64,000 nt of DNA from Schistocephalus solidus. Taxonomy: Eukaryota > Platyhelminthes > Cestoda > Diphyllobothriidea > Diphyllobothriidae. Shown here one piece after another: positions 10,826-22,330 of the stretch (position 1 is the stretch's first letter; each line of letters opens with the position of its first letter). The notes beneath the pieces were generated by a model that had not been told where the DNA came from, ran no database searches, and worked only from the letters and a program-made list of their open reading frames with translations. A program made the translations under genes and the position numbers. Where the stretch lies: contig WEDG01004522.1 of NCBI GenBank assembly GCA_017591395.1, positions 62,001-126,000 of the forward strand. Direction: 5' to 3'.

Positions 10826-11905
10826 ACCCCCTTCTACAAACGCACCGGTTAACGAAATCGTAGTTGTCTTCGAATTATTTTTACCAAAACAGCAGGAAAG
10901 GGGAATAACGCTAAATTTTATGGGGCTTTTCAACAACGGACACTAGGATTGTAGTTCTCTTTTAACAACGGCCCATAGAGACCAACAATAACTGCCATGT
11001 GATCTCTTCTCGGTTTTCCTTTAGCCATTACATTCATGGGCAAGCTGAAGAAAATTCGACAAAGTCAACAACTCTATTGGCCAAGGCATTACGGCTGTAA
11101 GTAATGCAGGGAAAATAAGGGTTCTCCTAGAGGCTAAAAATCAAAGGTACCCGAAGAGTAAATTCACGTTGGAGATGGGAATGACGGGTTCGGTCCTCTT
11201 CTGGGATATCTTTTTGACCAAAAGGATTCCAAATAGCATTTGAAGATGTTAACCTAGTCGGCACTTTTACAACTTCGTAGCCCTTAGCCAAAAACAGAAT
11301 GCAGTCCATTTTTGGCTTAAAAGGCCAGAAAAAACCAGTGACACAGAAAGTATCAGCATGAAACGTGGAGTGGGAGGGGTCTGAGCCTGCTTCGCATGAA
11401 GTCGTATCCTTATTGGTTAGGGGCAACAAATATTATTTCAAAGCCGGAAAAACAGTCAACTGACAGCAGAAAAAGTATATCATAGTGTGCTTTCAAGGTG
11501 GCCCGTAACCAAGCTGTTTCAAATACCTTTGCAAATGTTAAAGTCAGCAGATTATTTCCGACCAAATCCATCGTAAATGGGGACAATATGGGTAGGTTGC
11601 CAGACCAGACCAACACTGCAGTAGGTTACCTTGGCCTCAGGAACCCCAAATAGCCAAAGGGATGGAGTGCATCCTCTAATTTATTTAAGAAAGGACCAAA
11701 CTATGAATATAAGCAACGTGATCTTTGCACGTAAAGTTGATAACGGACATTGTTTAGACTCAAAGAAACCTTCCAAAAGATTAACAAGCTCCTTTCAAAC
11801 TACTCAAAATCACTTTGGCATGGTCTACTGATAAAATCAGACGCAACCGCCATCAAATTATGCAAGACAGTCCTCCGTGCGCATAGAGAACAGTCTCACA
11901 GACCC
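10826..11905 (+). pseudogene. PLE-2 reverse transcriptase / GIY-YIG relic
   Basis: No long ORF survives, but joined frames follow the PLE-1 protein in order: STNAPVNEIV (10835) for LFTNVPVTETV; FNNGP-RPTITAM (about 10960) for FNNTLYRQIDGVAM; FPLAITFMGKLKKI (about 11025) for GPLLANIFMGKLETL; FTLEMGMTGSVLFWDIFL (11163) for FTLEEEQSGSLPFLDVLL; YIIVCFQGG (11475) for LFIRVPFQGD; and YLRKDQTMNISNVIFARKVD (11680) with GHCLDSKK for WLGKGQIRNINSS...GHCVNAKE. Stops and shifts are frequent and the YVDD site is lost. The minus-strand ORF at 11127-11429 is a shadow of this region. Confidence 0.65.
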
Positions 11906-12067
11906 CGCGGTAGCCATGACTGAAAACCACTTACATTTTAAACGCATGCAAATTTTCGTCCCCCCTCCACCCTCAATTCCAGACGATACACACTAATTCT
12001 ACTCCATAAACCATATCATGTAGCTGTGCGATCCAATGAGGACACGCAATTTTTCCAAGTACCTGCA

Positions 12068-12155
12068 TATTTTACTTAACCCATTTACCGTATAAATTAA
12101 ACAGTCCGACAAAATTTTATTGAAAGTGGATGTCTGCTCCTTAACTCATGTTCTG
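12068..12155 (+). repeat. PLE-2 3' terminal repeat, decayed hammerhead
   Basis: It aligns with the PLE-1 repeat read on its coding strand: GCATATTT-ACTTA..., an AT-rich middle, then ATTGAAAG, an 8-base loop and TGCTCC. GAAA, the short stem III and the T-C cleavage step are still visible. The CTGATGAG part is mutated beyond function. Confidence 0.55.
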
Positions 12156-12159
12156 ATTC

Positions 12160-12595
12160 AAAGGTTTGTACTTATCTGAGCAGGTTTCGACATAACTTGT
12201 CTGTTAATCTTACACCATTTCCGTTATGTAACTCTTGGTTATTTTATGACTCATCGTAGTACTTAACTCCTTGATGAAGCTGCTGCTTAATAAGGACATC
12301 CGGATCAATTTTCATCCTAACGTGTTTGAATCTCTTGGGCCTTATAAAGATTTAAGAGATGGTAACTTGCGCTGAATCCGGGGGCAACATCAAAATATTT
12401 TGGCCGAAGTGCAGCCGTGCTAGAAGCTAAATATTTATATAAACAATACTTCAAACTGTTATAGATGAGAAATTGAATCATCCGATCAGTTGTATATAAG
12501 TCTAGAAATCTACTAAAAGAAAGTCTGATTGCACAACCTTCTGCTTGTTTGGCGCTGCACTTTAAATTCAGGGAGATAGGACACGGTTATACATA
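12160..12595. other. No gene recognised
   Basis: About 435 bases between the PLE-2 terminal repeat and the telomere-like tract, with no ORF or motif recognised. Confidence 0.45.
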
Positions 12596-12599
12596 CCTC

Positions 12600-12780
12600 G
12601 TATTGCAGGTGATCTTGTGCTAAATTCCAGTAGGGGTGAGGATCAGATTTAGGTTCCGGGTTAGTGCTAGGATTAAGTTAAGAGGATTTATTTAGAGTTG
12701 GGTCTGGATTAGTGTTAAAGTTAAAGTTAAGAAGAGGAAATAGAGACCAAACACGGAATTTAGCGTAGAGTAAACTGTTG
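12600..12780 (+). repeat. Degenerate telomere-like (TTAGGG) tract
   Basis: The sequence is a loose series of TTAGG-like units: ATTTAGGTTCCGGGTTAG, GCTAGGATTAAG, TTTAGAGTTGGGTCTGGATTA, AGTGTTAAAG. Just before it is TGTGCTAAATTCCAGTAGG. The same TG(T/C)(G/A)CTAAATTCCA edge borders the telomere-like core of the MITE at 29318-29703 on the other strand. It is therefore probably a decayed relative of that element rather than a former chromosome end. Confidence 0.5.
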
Positions 12781-12784
12781 TAGG

Positions 12785-15138
12785 CAGAGTACTTATACAC
12801 GGGCCAAAAAATATAGAATTTAGAAGTAACTGAGGCTGCGGAGATAATCTATCATACACCAACTGACAATGAAGGGGCTATGTGTTTGATACATTGTATA
12901 ATTCACTGGAAACCGCTTTCATATTTGGATCGTTTTCTTTTGTTAAAAGGTGTAAGCAATAGCTGCCTGTTACGTAACTCTTAAGTTGTTCACATTCTAT
13001 CGATCTTTCTTCATGTTTTCTGGGATGCTGCCTCCTAATTTCGTCCCTGTTTAGTATTTTCGCCCTTAGTTATGCGTAAAAGCAAGTAATTTAATAACGA
13101 TTTTGTTAATTAATATTTATATAAGGTTGTTATAGTTAATCTTCTAGGAAATACCGGAGTAGGATCCTGTTGTTTAAATGAACTGCGGTCTGGGCAGTAA
13201 AAGTCTCAACACATTAGCTAGCATTCGTTTTTACAAACTAGTAGACTCTTTAACTATATGGTAGAGATTTCAGGAAAGGATAAAAGTGCCGTTGAAGAAG
13301 TTTTTAAGAACCTTTTAAGAATAATATCAGGATACAAAATAAGATTATTTATATTAATAGATTACCTTTTGCTGATTTATAAATGGAATGTGCAATGAAC
13401 AGTTAAATAAATTTATGGAATTTCGGCATAAAAGATTATAGGTAAGAAGCTCTTCTGACAAATGCTGCTGTTCAACGCCAGCATGGTTTGAGATTTGACA
13501 CGAATGATCCCATGCCTATTGGCAATGCATTATTTCATCCTCTTATTTGACTACCAGTGAATAGGTCCATATGCCCTAGAATTGAAAAACCATGTCATAT
13601 TATTTCTGAACACCACAAATGTTTGCAAGATTTAATACCGATATCCAAGCACGACTTAATTCGGAATTGCTATAGGAGTTAACGCATGTTATCAACCTAA
13701 AAACAAGAAAATTGTTATTCATGACGCCATTATTATAATGGGCACAGAAGAAAACAAGAGTTGAGGACCCAGAAGCGGAGAATAGTGCCTTATTTATGTA
13801 TTAAACGTGAAGCTTATTTTCCTTTCACTCCTTTCATCGCTGATTTCAGTCACCCAACCGGTAGTCTCCTTTCATTTGTATTAATGAGCTACGGTTGAAA
13901 CATAATAGCCCCTTTGGGAACTAAATCAAATCAGTATTATCGGGGAAAACTCTCGACTGCAACCTCGTTTTCCTTGCTAAGAGCTCTTGCTGAAAAAAAA
14001 TCATTCGACTCCACTGTTACATAATAGATTGTATACCTTATCCAGGATGCAAGTTTGTGTTTGTGTGATTCCTTTAGTTTTGTGCGTGTCGGTATGACAA
14101 GAGCACGGAATGTAAACTACTCAGTATTGGTAGCCGCTTATTTGTAACAGCAAAACGAAAAAAGGGCCACAAGAGAGCAGGGTCATATTGACCAATCGTG
14201 AAGCATCGGACAATATACCACTGTCATTTGGAGCATTAGACATCACAGACAGTTATAAAAAGGCAAACCCATCAAGCCATCAGGCAACAGCCTTGACATC
14301 GTCGGAAACCACTTAGGTATCTTTTGGCAGCGAAATCAAGTGATTTCAACAAACTCGACTGACGATACGTCTCTTTGGAGCGCTAGATCGTGCATTACTG
14401 ATGAATTGCCCAACTTGGGTTAGTGAGTTTGATTTTAAAAGCATAACTTCCTGCTTCCAACAAAACATAGTAAATTCAAGGTTTATATACTCGAAACTTT
14501 GTGTACTAACCTAAAGCATTTAATTAGGACTTATGAGGGAAAAATAGATTGTTAATTTCAGGCGCCAGGCTTAGTTGCCTTATTTAAGGTAAAAATAGCA
14601 CCCTGCCCAAAATATGTGTTTGGGTAACTTTTAAGAAACATTTGAACAGATACAGCCCAAAAAGGTTTGTTGAAACATTGCCTGAAAAGTAGCACAAAAT
14701 CAGGCCTGTAATACGGCTGCATTACCAGTAAAACCGATGATCTACTTTTTTTGGATTGCAGAGCTATAGGAGCTCAAACAGTTGCGCATTCTGAAAAGCT
14801 ATCCTCATTGAAAATAGGGAACATTACGGTGGTTCCTAAAACTAACCTATTAGACGACAGTTAACTGTAGTTTAATGAAAATAGTAAATTACAAATCTTG
14901 GCAAGTTGTAGACCATCTAATTGCTCTCATGTTTGGGTCTGAGATGAGGATGAAGCATCGCCTGGACAGAAAAGTCTTGCAGTGCAAAGAATCTTGGTAA
15001 TGGGAAGGTACTTAGTCTGCTAGACCCGAGGTACATGCAGCATCTCGCATACCCAGTAGCTTCAAACAAGTAAAGTTAGTGAATCACGATCATCGGCAGC
15101 TGACTTGATTTTTTTTTCTCCCAAGCGAGGAACATTTG
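12785..15138. other. No gene recognised
   Basis: AT-rich, without an ORF of 60 codons and without a motif I recognise. Confidence 0.5.
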
Positions 15139-15141
15139 TTC

Positions 15142-15284
15142 AGGATTTTGGCAGATTTGAACAATTACTTTGAACCACTGTTGAAAAACTCGGCGGCCTC
15201 GGTGGGATTCAGACCCACGCTAGCAAGGCCGCCAAGTTGTTCACAATTGGGTCAAAGGAATTATTCAAATCTATCAAAATCCTC
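15142..15284. repeat. Palindromic tRNA-like element (copy 1)
   Basis: Arms 15142-15198 and 15229-15284 are imperfect reverse complements of about 56 bases (AGATTTGAACAATTACTTTG against its partner, ending in CTCGGCGGCCT / AGGCCGCCAAG). The 30-base centre holds a pol III B-box-like hairpin on the minus strand (GTGGGTCTGAATCCCAC). The same arms and B box recur at 30505-30722. This copy lacks the A-box half. Confidence 0.6.
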
Positions 15285-15445
15285 TAATAATTAATTGTGC
15301 CTGGTAGTCATCTGGTGGATTCTAGATTGATTGCTTAGGAAATCCTGCTTAGGCAGTCAAATTACTGTACCAGAATTGTTGGATTCCATAAGTTAGAGTA
15401 GGCTGGGTGGGTAACTTGATCGAAGTGTGATTAAACTCATGGCTC

Positions 15446-15530
15446 CCGGTGGGGCCTCGTATCTCAGTTGGCTAGAGCGTTGGCTGGGCTAAAGCCTTCC
15501 CCTAGCCGGCATGGGGTATCGACAATTTTA
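15446..15530 (+). repeat. tRNA-like half element (A-box part)
   Basis: It matches the first half of the element at 30590-30660: CTCGTATCTCAGTTGGCTAG, AGCGTTGG, GCTAAAGCCTTC. ATCTCAGTTGGCTAGAGC is a D-arm/A-box-like hairpin. No B box of good quality follows, so it is a truncated copy and not a working tRNA gene. Confidence 0.5.
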
Positions 15531-15534
15531 GCCA

Positions 15535-18085
15535 TTTTCTGGTCATACAAGCTGTGATCGAGGACATTAGACGACGCATGGGAGATGTGTATAACCGATC
15601 TAGTTCCGAAAGGGAACGCACTCGTTCCGTTTTAGCCTTTAGGTCCAAGGTGGAACATCGTAGTCAACCATAAAGTGCAAGCGATCAATTATCGAGAATA
15701 GACTAAACAATGCAAACTAGAATGGTAATTCTTTTCTTATCTGCGGTCTTTGACCAGCTCTAATGTAACTGCAGGCCGCGAGAACCTAATATTTTAAAAT
15801 GCGTGCAGTTTCTTGATGAACATCTAACTCAAAAGCTATAGCTTTTGACTCGTTGGCCCTCGTCCTTTTTGATGCAATCTGGAATATTCAAATCAAATAG
15901 GAAATTGTTTTCTCCGAATGCCTTTTACGGCTCTGATTCGGAATTCTGAGATGGATCGAAACAATAATGTTTCCCTCCCACAATAAAATCACCAAAGCGT
16001 CAATGTTAGTTGAGCTTTCGTGTTCCGGATCGCAGCCAGTGGACCGTAAATAACTTGCTCAAGTTCTAGAGACTATGATCCAGATGTCAGTAATTAATTT
16101 AATGCAAGTTCATATCCCTTGTCCTTTCGGTCACAGGTTTACAGATTACTGAGGGATTATGACAGATTAACCAAAACTGACCATTCCCGTCTCCATCGTC
16201 TTTGCTTGTATTCCTTCTACAGAACTGTTCTATTATAATAGACGAAAACTCTTACTTTAGGGCAGAACATTCTACACCTGAATTTCATATATTTATATCA
16301 ATACTGCAGTTACCACGCTTGTATCAACATCCACACACAAGTTTCCATAGGGAATCTAACGTTTCTAAGCTTTTACTGTTAAAATATGGTAGTCTTTCAG
16401 CATCCTCAATCCACCTATATAGAGTGAGAAACGAAAATATTAACCCAGATTTCCGTCGTTCACAAAATTAAAAGCAACTTATAAAAATGAATGCTGCTTG
16501 AAATTAAGAAACTCATTTGTTTTATTATGTATTTCTGAATCAAAACTACAGGAAGTCGCTTGGCATTCAACCACGGCATATTTCAGGAAACGAGAATTGC
16601 TGTCGAAAATTCCCGCTTCTGGTTTTGCATAACCATTTTTCTAAATTCGTCTCTCAGACAATTATGAGCTCTGGCCTTGGATGCAGCATAGCCGCGCTAG
16701 TTCATAGAGAATCCGTAATCGATTCAGGAATACGAATTGGTGGAACAAACTTAAGTCATTTGGACCAAACGGCTCTTGACCATTGCAGAAAGTTTCGGGG
16801 ATATGACTGAGAGGCTTTAAGACAACCTATATCACGGAGCATAGACATGAATGTAATAATGACCATAACATATAAACAGAGAAATCTGCTTGTTTGCATA
16901 TATAACACGAAAAAACCGCCAGTTATCACCTCGCTACCCGCCTCTCCTTTCATCCCTTTTTGCTTCGTGTGTATTCCAGCCTGTTTCTCCTACGGTTAGT
17001 TTACTACGTCGATGGTTTGGTAAACACCCGCCGTGCGGCTCCTCCATGGCGCACAAGAAAGTGGGCAGACAGACGACTCCCTGTTGTCACTGTAGTTCCG
17101 GCAACTTTAGTCTTGGAAGACCTTGGCTCCTATTTGGTGATATTTATTCTTGTAAAAAATACTATTCTTCTATGTGACGAGGTACGATTGGACGATGGCT
17201 CAGCAATTGTGTGTTTATTCCTGCCCACTCACTTTCAGTCCCACAATCACGGATCAAAGGAAACTTACATACTGGATATGGTTTTTTATGGAACTAAGTC
17301 GTAATACATGTAATCTAGTATCTCTTAGTTAAAAATTATAGCCTAGTACCTACAAAGAATTAAATATTTTTAAATTAACTTATCCCATTTGCTTCAGTAG
17401 CCCTCTTCCGCAGCTACTTCCGAGGAAATAATTACATTTCCTAGAATCTTTGACCTTTTTAAAGTTAGCTAAAGGCAATGTCCAGCTCCTCAAGAATTGA
17501 ACAGGAGCTTCAATGTAGCTTTGTTGACAAAATTTGTCACAAGTCCTTTGCGCTGTAGTTTGGCAATTCTTGAGTTGGACTGCATGAACTGTCCCGTAAA
17601 CCTATACATTCGTGACTGACAGTTCGGGCGTAGCAAATGACGAAGTCCATAGTGTGGCTCATGGAGTCAGCGCAGCACCGGTGAATTCCACGTGAATTAG
17701 TTTATAGTGAGACAGCCTTGCGCTGCACCGACCAAACTCATCGCCTCTCTGACCCACGAAGCTCAGAGGAAACGACAATATCAAGACGACTGATGGTGAG
17801 CTTCGTAATTATTACAAGTTTTACCATCAATAGCGATTTTGGCGGGGATTTTAGTCCTCGACTGCACTGTTTCCCCGGAGTATGGTAAAAAGGACGTTCG
17901 CCAACCAAGTTGCGAGAAATGCTCGTTCCAATGCGCCTTGGGGAGCTATCTTCCTTGTCATTACCGGTAAATCTTCTACACATTCAACCGTTCTAGTCCT
18001 TGGGTCGCAAAGTGCAAATCTTAACCAATTCCTTGTTCTAATAAAGTAGACCTCTGAAGTATCCTGGCTTTTTATTTATTACCTA
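15535..18085. other. No gene recognised
   Basis: ORFs of up to 114 codons (plus strand, 16960-17304) and 97 codons (16517-16810) overlap other frames and show no motif I know. A perfect 18-bp palindrome, CAAAAGCTATAGCTTTTG, sits near 15830. Nothing here is convincing as a host exon. Confidence 0.45.
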
Positions 18086-18090
18086 CCGAA

Positions 18091-18310
18091 TTAGCTGATC
18101 ATATTTACGCAAAACACCATCTTCTGTAGGCCTACCTCGATGGGGTCTACCCTGGCACCTTCAGCTGCGCAGAGTGAGTTAATAAACCAGCATAAAAGCG
18201 AAAGTTCAACACCATTATAATCGTGCAAAATTTTCATGAAACTCCTGCCAATACTTTCGGTAAAAAGGATGTAAGACATGACCCACCCTTGTTTCACAGT
18301 TTAGCCAGTA
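18091..18310 (-). pseudogene. Possible RTE-type reverse transcriptase fragment
   Basis: The minus strand reads VKQGWVMSYILFTESIGR, then SFMKILHDYNGVELS. This resembles the VRQGCVLSPILFNFAIDWIL...GVEF block between RT motifs 4 and 5 of flatworm RTE-type LINEs. The catalytic YADD that should follow is not readable. There is no adjacent endonuclease. It is too short for a firm call and could be chance similarity. Confidence 0.35.
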
Positions 18311-18314
18311 CGAA

Positions 18315-18765
18315 CCGCCAAAACAAGTTATTTATAGTAAAAGACGTGTGCACAAACTCCAAATGAGAAATTCTGATCAAATTTTAATTCACCGCTTGCT
18401 GTTGGACCACGCATCGGACGTTGTTAAACGCAGTAGCGAAGTACAGAAAGTACCGGTTGTCGGCTTATAAAAGCTATGGAGGACTTTAAATACCATATCC
18501 AAAACTTATCTGAAACGTGCATTGGTTTTTCAAATTTTTTATCTCGAATACGCTTAAAGACTCAAAATTTATGGCAAAAATACTTTGGTGAAATGTAACG
18601 ATATTTACAAGTACTACCCAAGGCCGTTAAAAATATTCTACCTCCATTTTCCGCGCCTTATCACCTATCGCATTTAGCTAAGATGCTCGAGTTTCAACGC
18701 AGTGGTCCTAGATCACAGCATGAACAGCAAATTATCTGGGGTCATTTTTCTGCTGAGATATTCGG
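18315..18765. other. No gene recognised
   Basis: About 450 bases of unremarkable sequence before the palindrome at 18771. Confidence 0.4.
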
Positions 18766-18770
18766 TTCTT

Positions 18771-18855
18771 GAGAAGAAGTAGGCGCGATCGCTGGAACAA
18801 GAACTTTATTCGCCGAATAAGGTCCTTGTTCCAGCGATCACCCCTACATCTTCTC
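18771..18855. repeat. 85-bp near-perfect palindrome
   Basis: GAGAAGAAGTAGG... at 18771 pairs with ...CCTACATCTTCTC at 18855 with few mismatches. GATCGCTGGAACAAG matches its complement CTTGTTCCAGCGATC. The centre TTATTCGCCGAATAA continues the symmetry, leaving a loop of one to a few bases. It could extrude as a cruciform or form a hairpin RNA. It resembles a fold-back element or miniature palindromic repeat. No second copy is seen in the window. Confidence 0.75.
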
Positions 18856-19089
18856 AGTTACTTCCTTGGACTCCTATTTTTCGCTTGTATCGGCATATTT
18901 GGTTCTATTTGCCTCTTTAGGTAGGATCCAAAAGGACAATTGCATTGTGGAATAGGTTTATCATTCGGTCAGTAAGGTTATTAAGGCATGGGGGTGGTTC
19001 AGGTAAACGCTTGACGTTCCCCGAGTGGGTAGATCTAACCTTCTCATTCACATCATACATAAAGCTCCACAATGCAGATATGCTACTGA

Positions 19090-19175
19090 CTGAATAAAAT
19101 TACCAAAAATCGAGGGAGACTGGAATGGCCGTTTCTGGTTTATTAGCTATGATCAGCAGGTCCTAACCACCCTTA
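19090..19175 (-). repeat. tRNA-Arg-like SINE, 3' fragment
   Basis: GAGACTGGAATGGCC, then TTTATTAGC and GATCAGCAGGTCCTAACC, match the body of the SINEs at 52745-52980 and 53040-53290 in the same orientation. The tRNA-like head is missing. The family C LINE begins at its right edge. Confidence 0.5.
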
Positions 19176-19689
19176 GTTCGGCTAGGTCGCAGCTAGACAC
19201 TGTCTGGCAGCCACAACCTGGGCAAACGCTACAACCTCCGGGCCGAACATTCTAAGGGTCTCCGGTATGTGTCCCTATGTGCGGTATAACTACTCCCTAC
19301 ACACCCTCCATTCTCTCCTTCTCCTTTCCCTCATCCTACACTCTTCCCCCACAGTCGGAAAGTCCTACGGTGGGGTCACATGCAATCACGTAGGCGGCCC
19401 AAGCCTAACAAACCAATCCGTGACTCATATTCAAGTTTGGCAGCCGTCTGGGACAACCGAACAGTCCTGTTTGGGGACAGCACTGCTTAACCCCTCGCGG
19501 GGGGAAGGGGATGGAAAATATGCCCTAAACAAGTGCCGGGTTTAAGGATTTCTGCAGCAGACCGCGGCTTACAGACTGCAAAACACACGGTCAAAAAACA
19601 CAAACAAACAGCAGCAATCTGCATCCCCAACCCCCACCCTTCCCCGCACCTTCTGTGGAAACCTACAGGCTGCTCGAGCGAGGCCGCTC

Positions 19690-20495
19690 ACTTTAGCCGC
19701 CTGGAATGTTCGTTCCCTTTTAGACAATCCGAGAAGCAGCCGACCGGAACGGAGGATGGTGCTAATTGCTCGAGAACTGGCGCGCTACATGGTTGACATC
19801 ACCGCACGCAACGATACTAGATTCTCCGAGCAAGGCTAACTGGAGCAGGTGGTTACCGGTTACACTTTCTTCTGTAGCGGTCTCCCACAGGAAGAAAGAC
19901 GCAACGCCGGCGTCGCGTTTGCCGTCCTGACTGCCATTGTGAGACGTCTGCCCTGTCTGCCACAGGGTACGAATGATCGCCTGATGAGCCTCCGATTGCC
20001 TCTTTTGGGCAACAAATTCACCACCATTGTTAGCATCTACGCTCCTAGATACTCAGTTCCAACAAGGCAAAGAACAAATTCTTCTAGGATCTGCACGCTC
20101 TCCTAGCGACTGTGCCGAAGGTGGATAAGTTGGTTGTCCTTGGTGACTTCAACGCAAGCGTCGGCACATGGAAAGGAGTGCTGGGCCCCCATGGCCTCGG
20201 CGGCTTCAATTAAATTTACCTGCTCCTCCTGCGGACCTGCGCAGAGCATTGCCTCATCCTGACCAAACACCTTCCACCTTCCGATGCGGAAGAAAGTGAC
20301 CTGGATGTATCCCCGGTCGGAAGACTGGAACCTACTGGATTATCTCCTTTTCCAATTGCGAGAGCAGCAGGACGTACTGGTGACACAGGCTATCCCGGGT
20401 ACCGACCCATGGCCCGACCATCGCATCGTCATCTCCAAAGTGAGGAGCCGTTTACAGCCATGCAGGAGACCTCAAGGTAAGCGACCACCAGGTAA
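19690..20495 (+). pseudogene. Family C LINE endonuclease (EEP/APE), broken
   Basis: Starting at LAAWNVRSLLDN (the usual first EN motif), the frame reads ELARYMVDITARNDTRFSEQ, a stop, then GYTFFCSGLPQEERRNAGVA and [16 protein letters not shown]. Frameshifts follow at about 20095. [17 protein letters not shown] and RSEDWNLLDYLLF pieces appear in other frames, ending in the DHRIVISKVRSRLQP block and GKRPPGKLN. The nuclease would nick target DNA to prime reverse transcription. One internal stop and at least two frameshifts kill it. Confidence 0.75.
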
Positions 20496-20529
20496 ATTGA
20501 ATTTTATTTTGGAAGAATTTATTTGCTGT

Positions 20530-22330
20530 GATCAAGGTTGTCTATGATCCCAGATCCAAAGGGATAACTCCTCTTCTCAATGCTGACGGAACTAGCTTAC
20601 GCACTGACAGGAGGCAAATTCTGAAGCACGGGACCAAGCACTTCAGTACTCCGTCACCTCCGATGCCGCCATCGGCCGACTGCCTCAAGTTGAGACCAAA
20701 ACCGACCATAATATCCCGCTTTCTCTCCACAGAGCCATCAGGGCCGTGCAGCGACTCTCTAGCGAGAAATCACCCAGATCAGACGCGATCCCTACTAAGA
20801 CTAATAAGCCTGGCGACCCCAAGATATGAATCATCTCACAACGCTCTTTTAGGAGATGTGGCACCAAGGACATGTCCCTAAGGATTGCAAGGACGCCTTA
20901 ATCGACCATCTATAGAAAAAAGGGAACCGCAAACTTTGTGAGGATCACAGATGAACCTCCATGCTCAACAGCGCCGGAAAAATCTTCGTCCCTGTTATCT
21001 TTAATCGCCTCAACAGAGAAGCTGGATCAAGGATTCCTGCCAGAAAGTTAATGTGGTTTCCGCCGTCATCGTGGTACCACCGGTATTATCTTCGCCGTAC
21101 GTCAACTGTAGGATACGTGTCAGGAGATGCGAATCCACATCTACTCTATCATCGTTGATCTGACAAAAGCCTCTGACACGGTGAATCGCGAAGTTCTGTG
21201 GAAAATCAGGCAGAAATTTGGCTGTCCCGAGCGATTCACTCACATAGTATGTCAGATTCCCGATTACATGTTGACGTGCGTCACGAACAACGGAGCCGTC
21301 TCAGAAACCTTCGAAGTGACCAATGGAGTGAAGCCGGGCTGCGTACTGGACCCCAACCCCTTCAGGCTCATGCTCTCTGGAATCTTAATAGACGCCTAAG
21401 GTGACAAACGCCCGGGATCCGCATCGCATACACGATGGACGGCCAACTCCTCGATCATCAGTGGATGGACTTCCAGTCCCATGTATCCACAACTACCATC
21501 CACTAACTTCTCTTCTGCGACGATAGCGCTCTCAACGCAACGACAGAAGGGGATATGCAAAGGAGCATGAATTAATTTGCCGCCACCTACGACAACTTTG
21601 GTTTGGCCATCAACAGGTAGAAAACGGTGGTCATGCACCAACCGCCGTCCAACACCGCCTATGATGCATCTTTCATCAAACTCAATGGAGCCCAACCGCA
21701 AGCCGTGAACACCTTCACGTACCTGAGCAACACCCTCTCGCGCAGCACCAAAATCGACGTTGAGGTCTCCCACCGGATCTCCAAAGCCAGCTATGTTTTC
21801 GGTTTCCTGCAGAATACACTCTGGAATCGTCGCGGTCTACATCTCAGCACAAAGCTCAAGATGTACAAATTCGCATCTGGTTAACGCTGCTGTATGGAGC
21901 AGAGACTTGGAGGGTGTACCAGAAGCAGGCGCGGCAGCTCAAACACTTCTATCTCGGCTGTCTCCGACGGATACTTATGCTGAGATGGCAGAACCAGATT
22001 CTGGACACAGAAGTGCAGGAACAAATAGCCCTCCTCAACATCTACACCCAGCTGAGACAACTGCAACCGCGCTGGAGTGGCCACCTCGTGAGGATGTATG
22101 ACGAGCGATTACCCAAACGACTCTTCTGTAAAGATGTTGCCACGAGTTTTCCCCGGCAAGAAGGTCAAGTGCGACGCTAAAAGGACTCTCTGCAGATTCC
22201 CTTGAAGCCGCTACAGAGCAACCCGACAAATTGGGAGGACCACACCCGGAACTGCCTAGCTTGGAGGAGGACAGTGAATACAGGAGCAACGATCTACGAA
22301 TCCAAACTTATAACCACCGCCAAAGCCTAA
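20530..22330 (+). pseudogene. Family C LINE reverse transcriptase, broken
   Basis: RT pieces in order: GITPLLNADGTSLRTDRRQI; STEPSGPCSDSL in one frame overlapping the RAIRAVQRLSS block; IFVPVIFNRLN; IIVDLTKASDTVNREVLWKI (21144); TNGVKPGCVLDPNPFRLM (21322); then LLFCDDSALNATTE (about 21505), where the second residue of F-A-D-D has become Cys; then [20 protein letters not shown] and the thumb/C-terminal part LLSILYGAET-like to [19 protein letters not shown]. Several stops interrupt it (for example after ILIDA). Compared with copy 2, the EN-RT linker is deleted at its start. Confidence 0.8.

Larger units (their letters stand above)
10430..12155 (+). mobile_element. Decayed Penelope-like element (PLE-2) with inverted 3' ends
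   Basis: The plus strand carries RT and GIY-YIG relics (10826-11905) followed by a terminal-repeat relic at 12068-12155. Upstream, 10480-10740 resembles the element's 3' end in reverse: the minus strand reads VIRLHKSVFYAEN like AAIRLRKPVLCAQK of PLE-1. Both ends share the run AAACGCATGCAAAT (near 10650 on minus, 11938 on plus). So PLE-2 is a 5'-truncated copy joined to an inverted 3' end, the same layout as PLE-1 but much older. Confidence 0.6.

Noticed and set aside
11127..11429. 100-codon minus-strand ORF
   Set aside because: The opposite strand carries the PLE-2 RT relic (FTLEMGMTGSVLFWDIFL), which explains the region.
16517..17304. Overlapping 97-, 95- and 114-codon plus-strand ORFs as exons of a host gene
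   Set aside because: Three frames overlap, with no recognisable domain and no convincing splice pattern.
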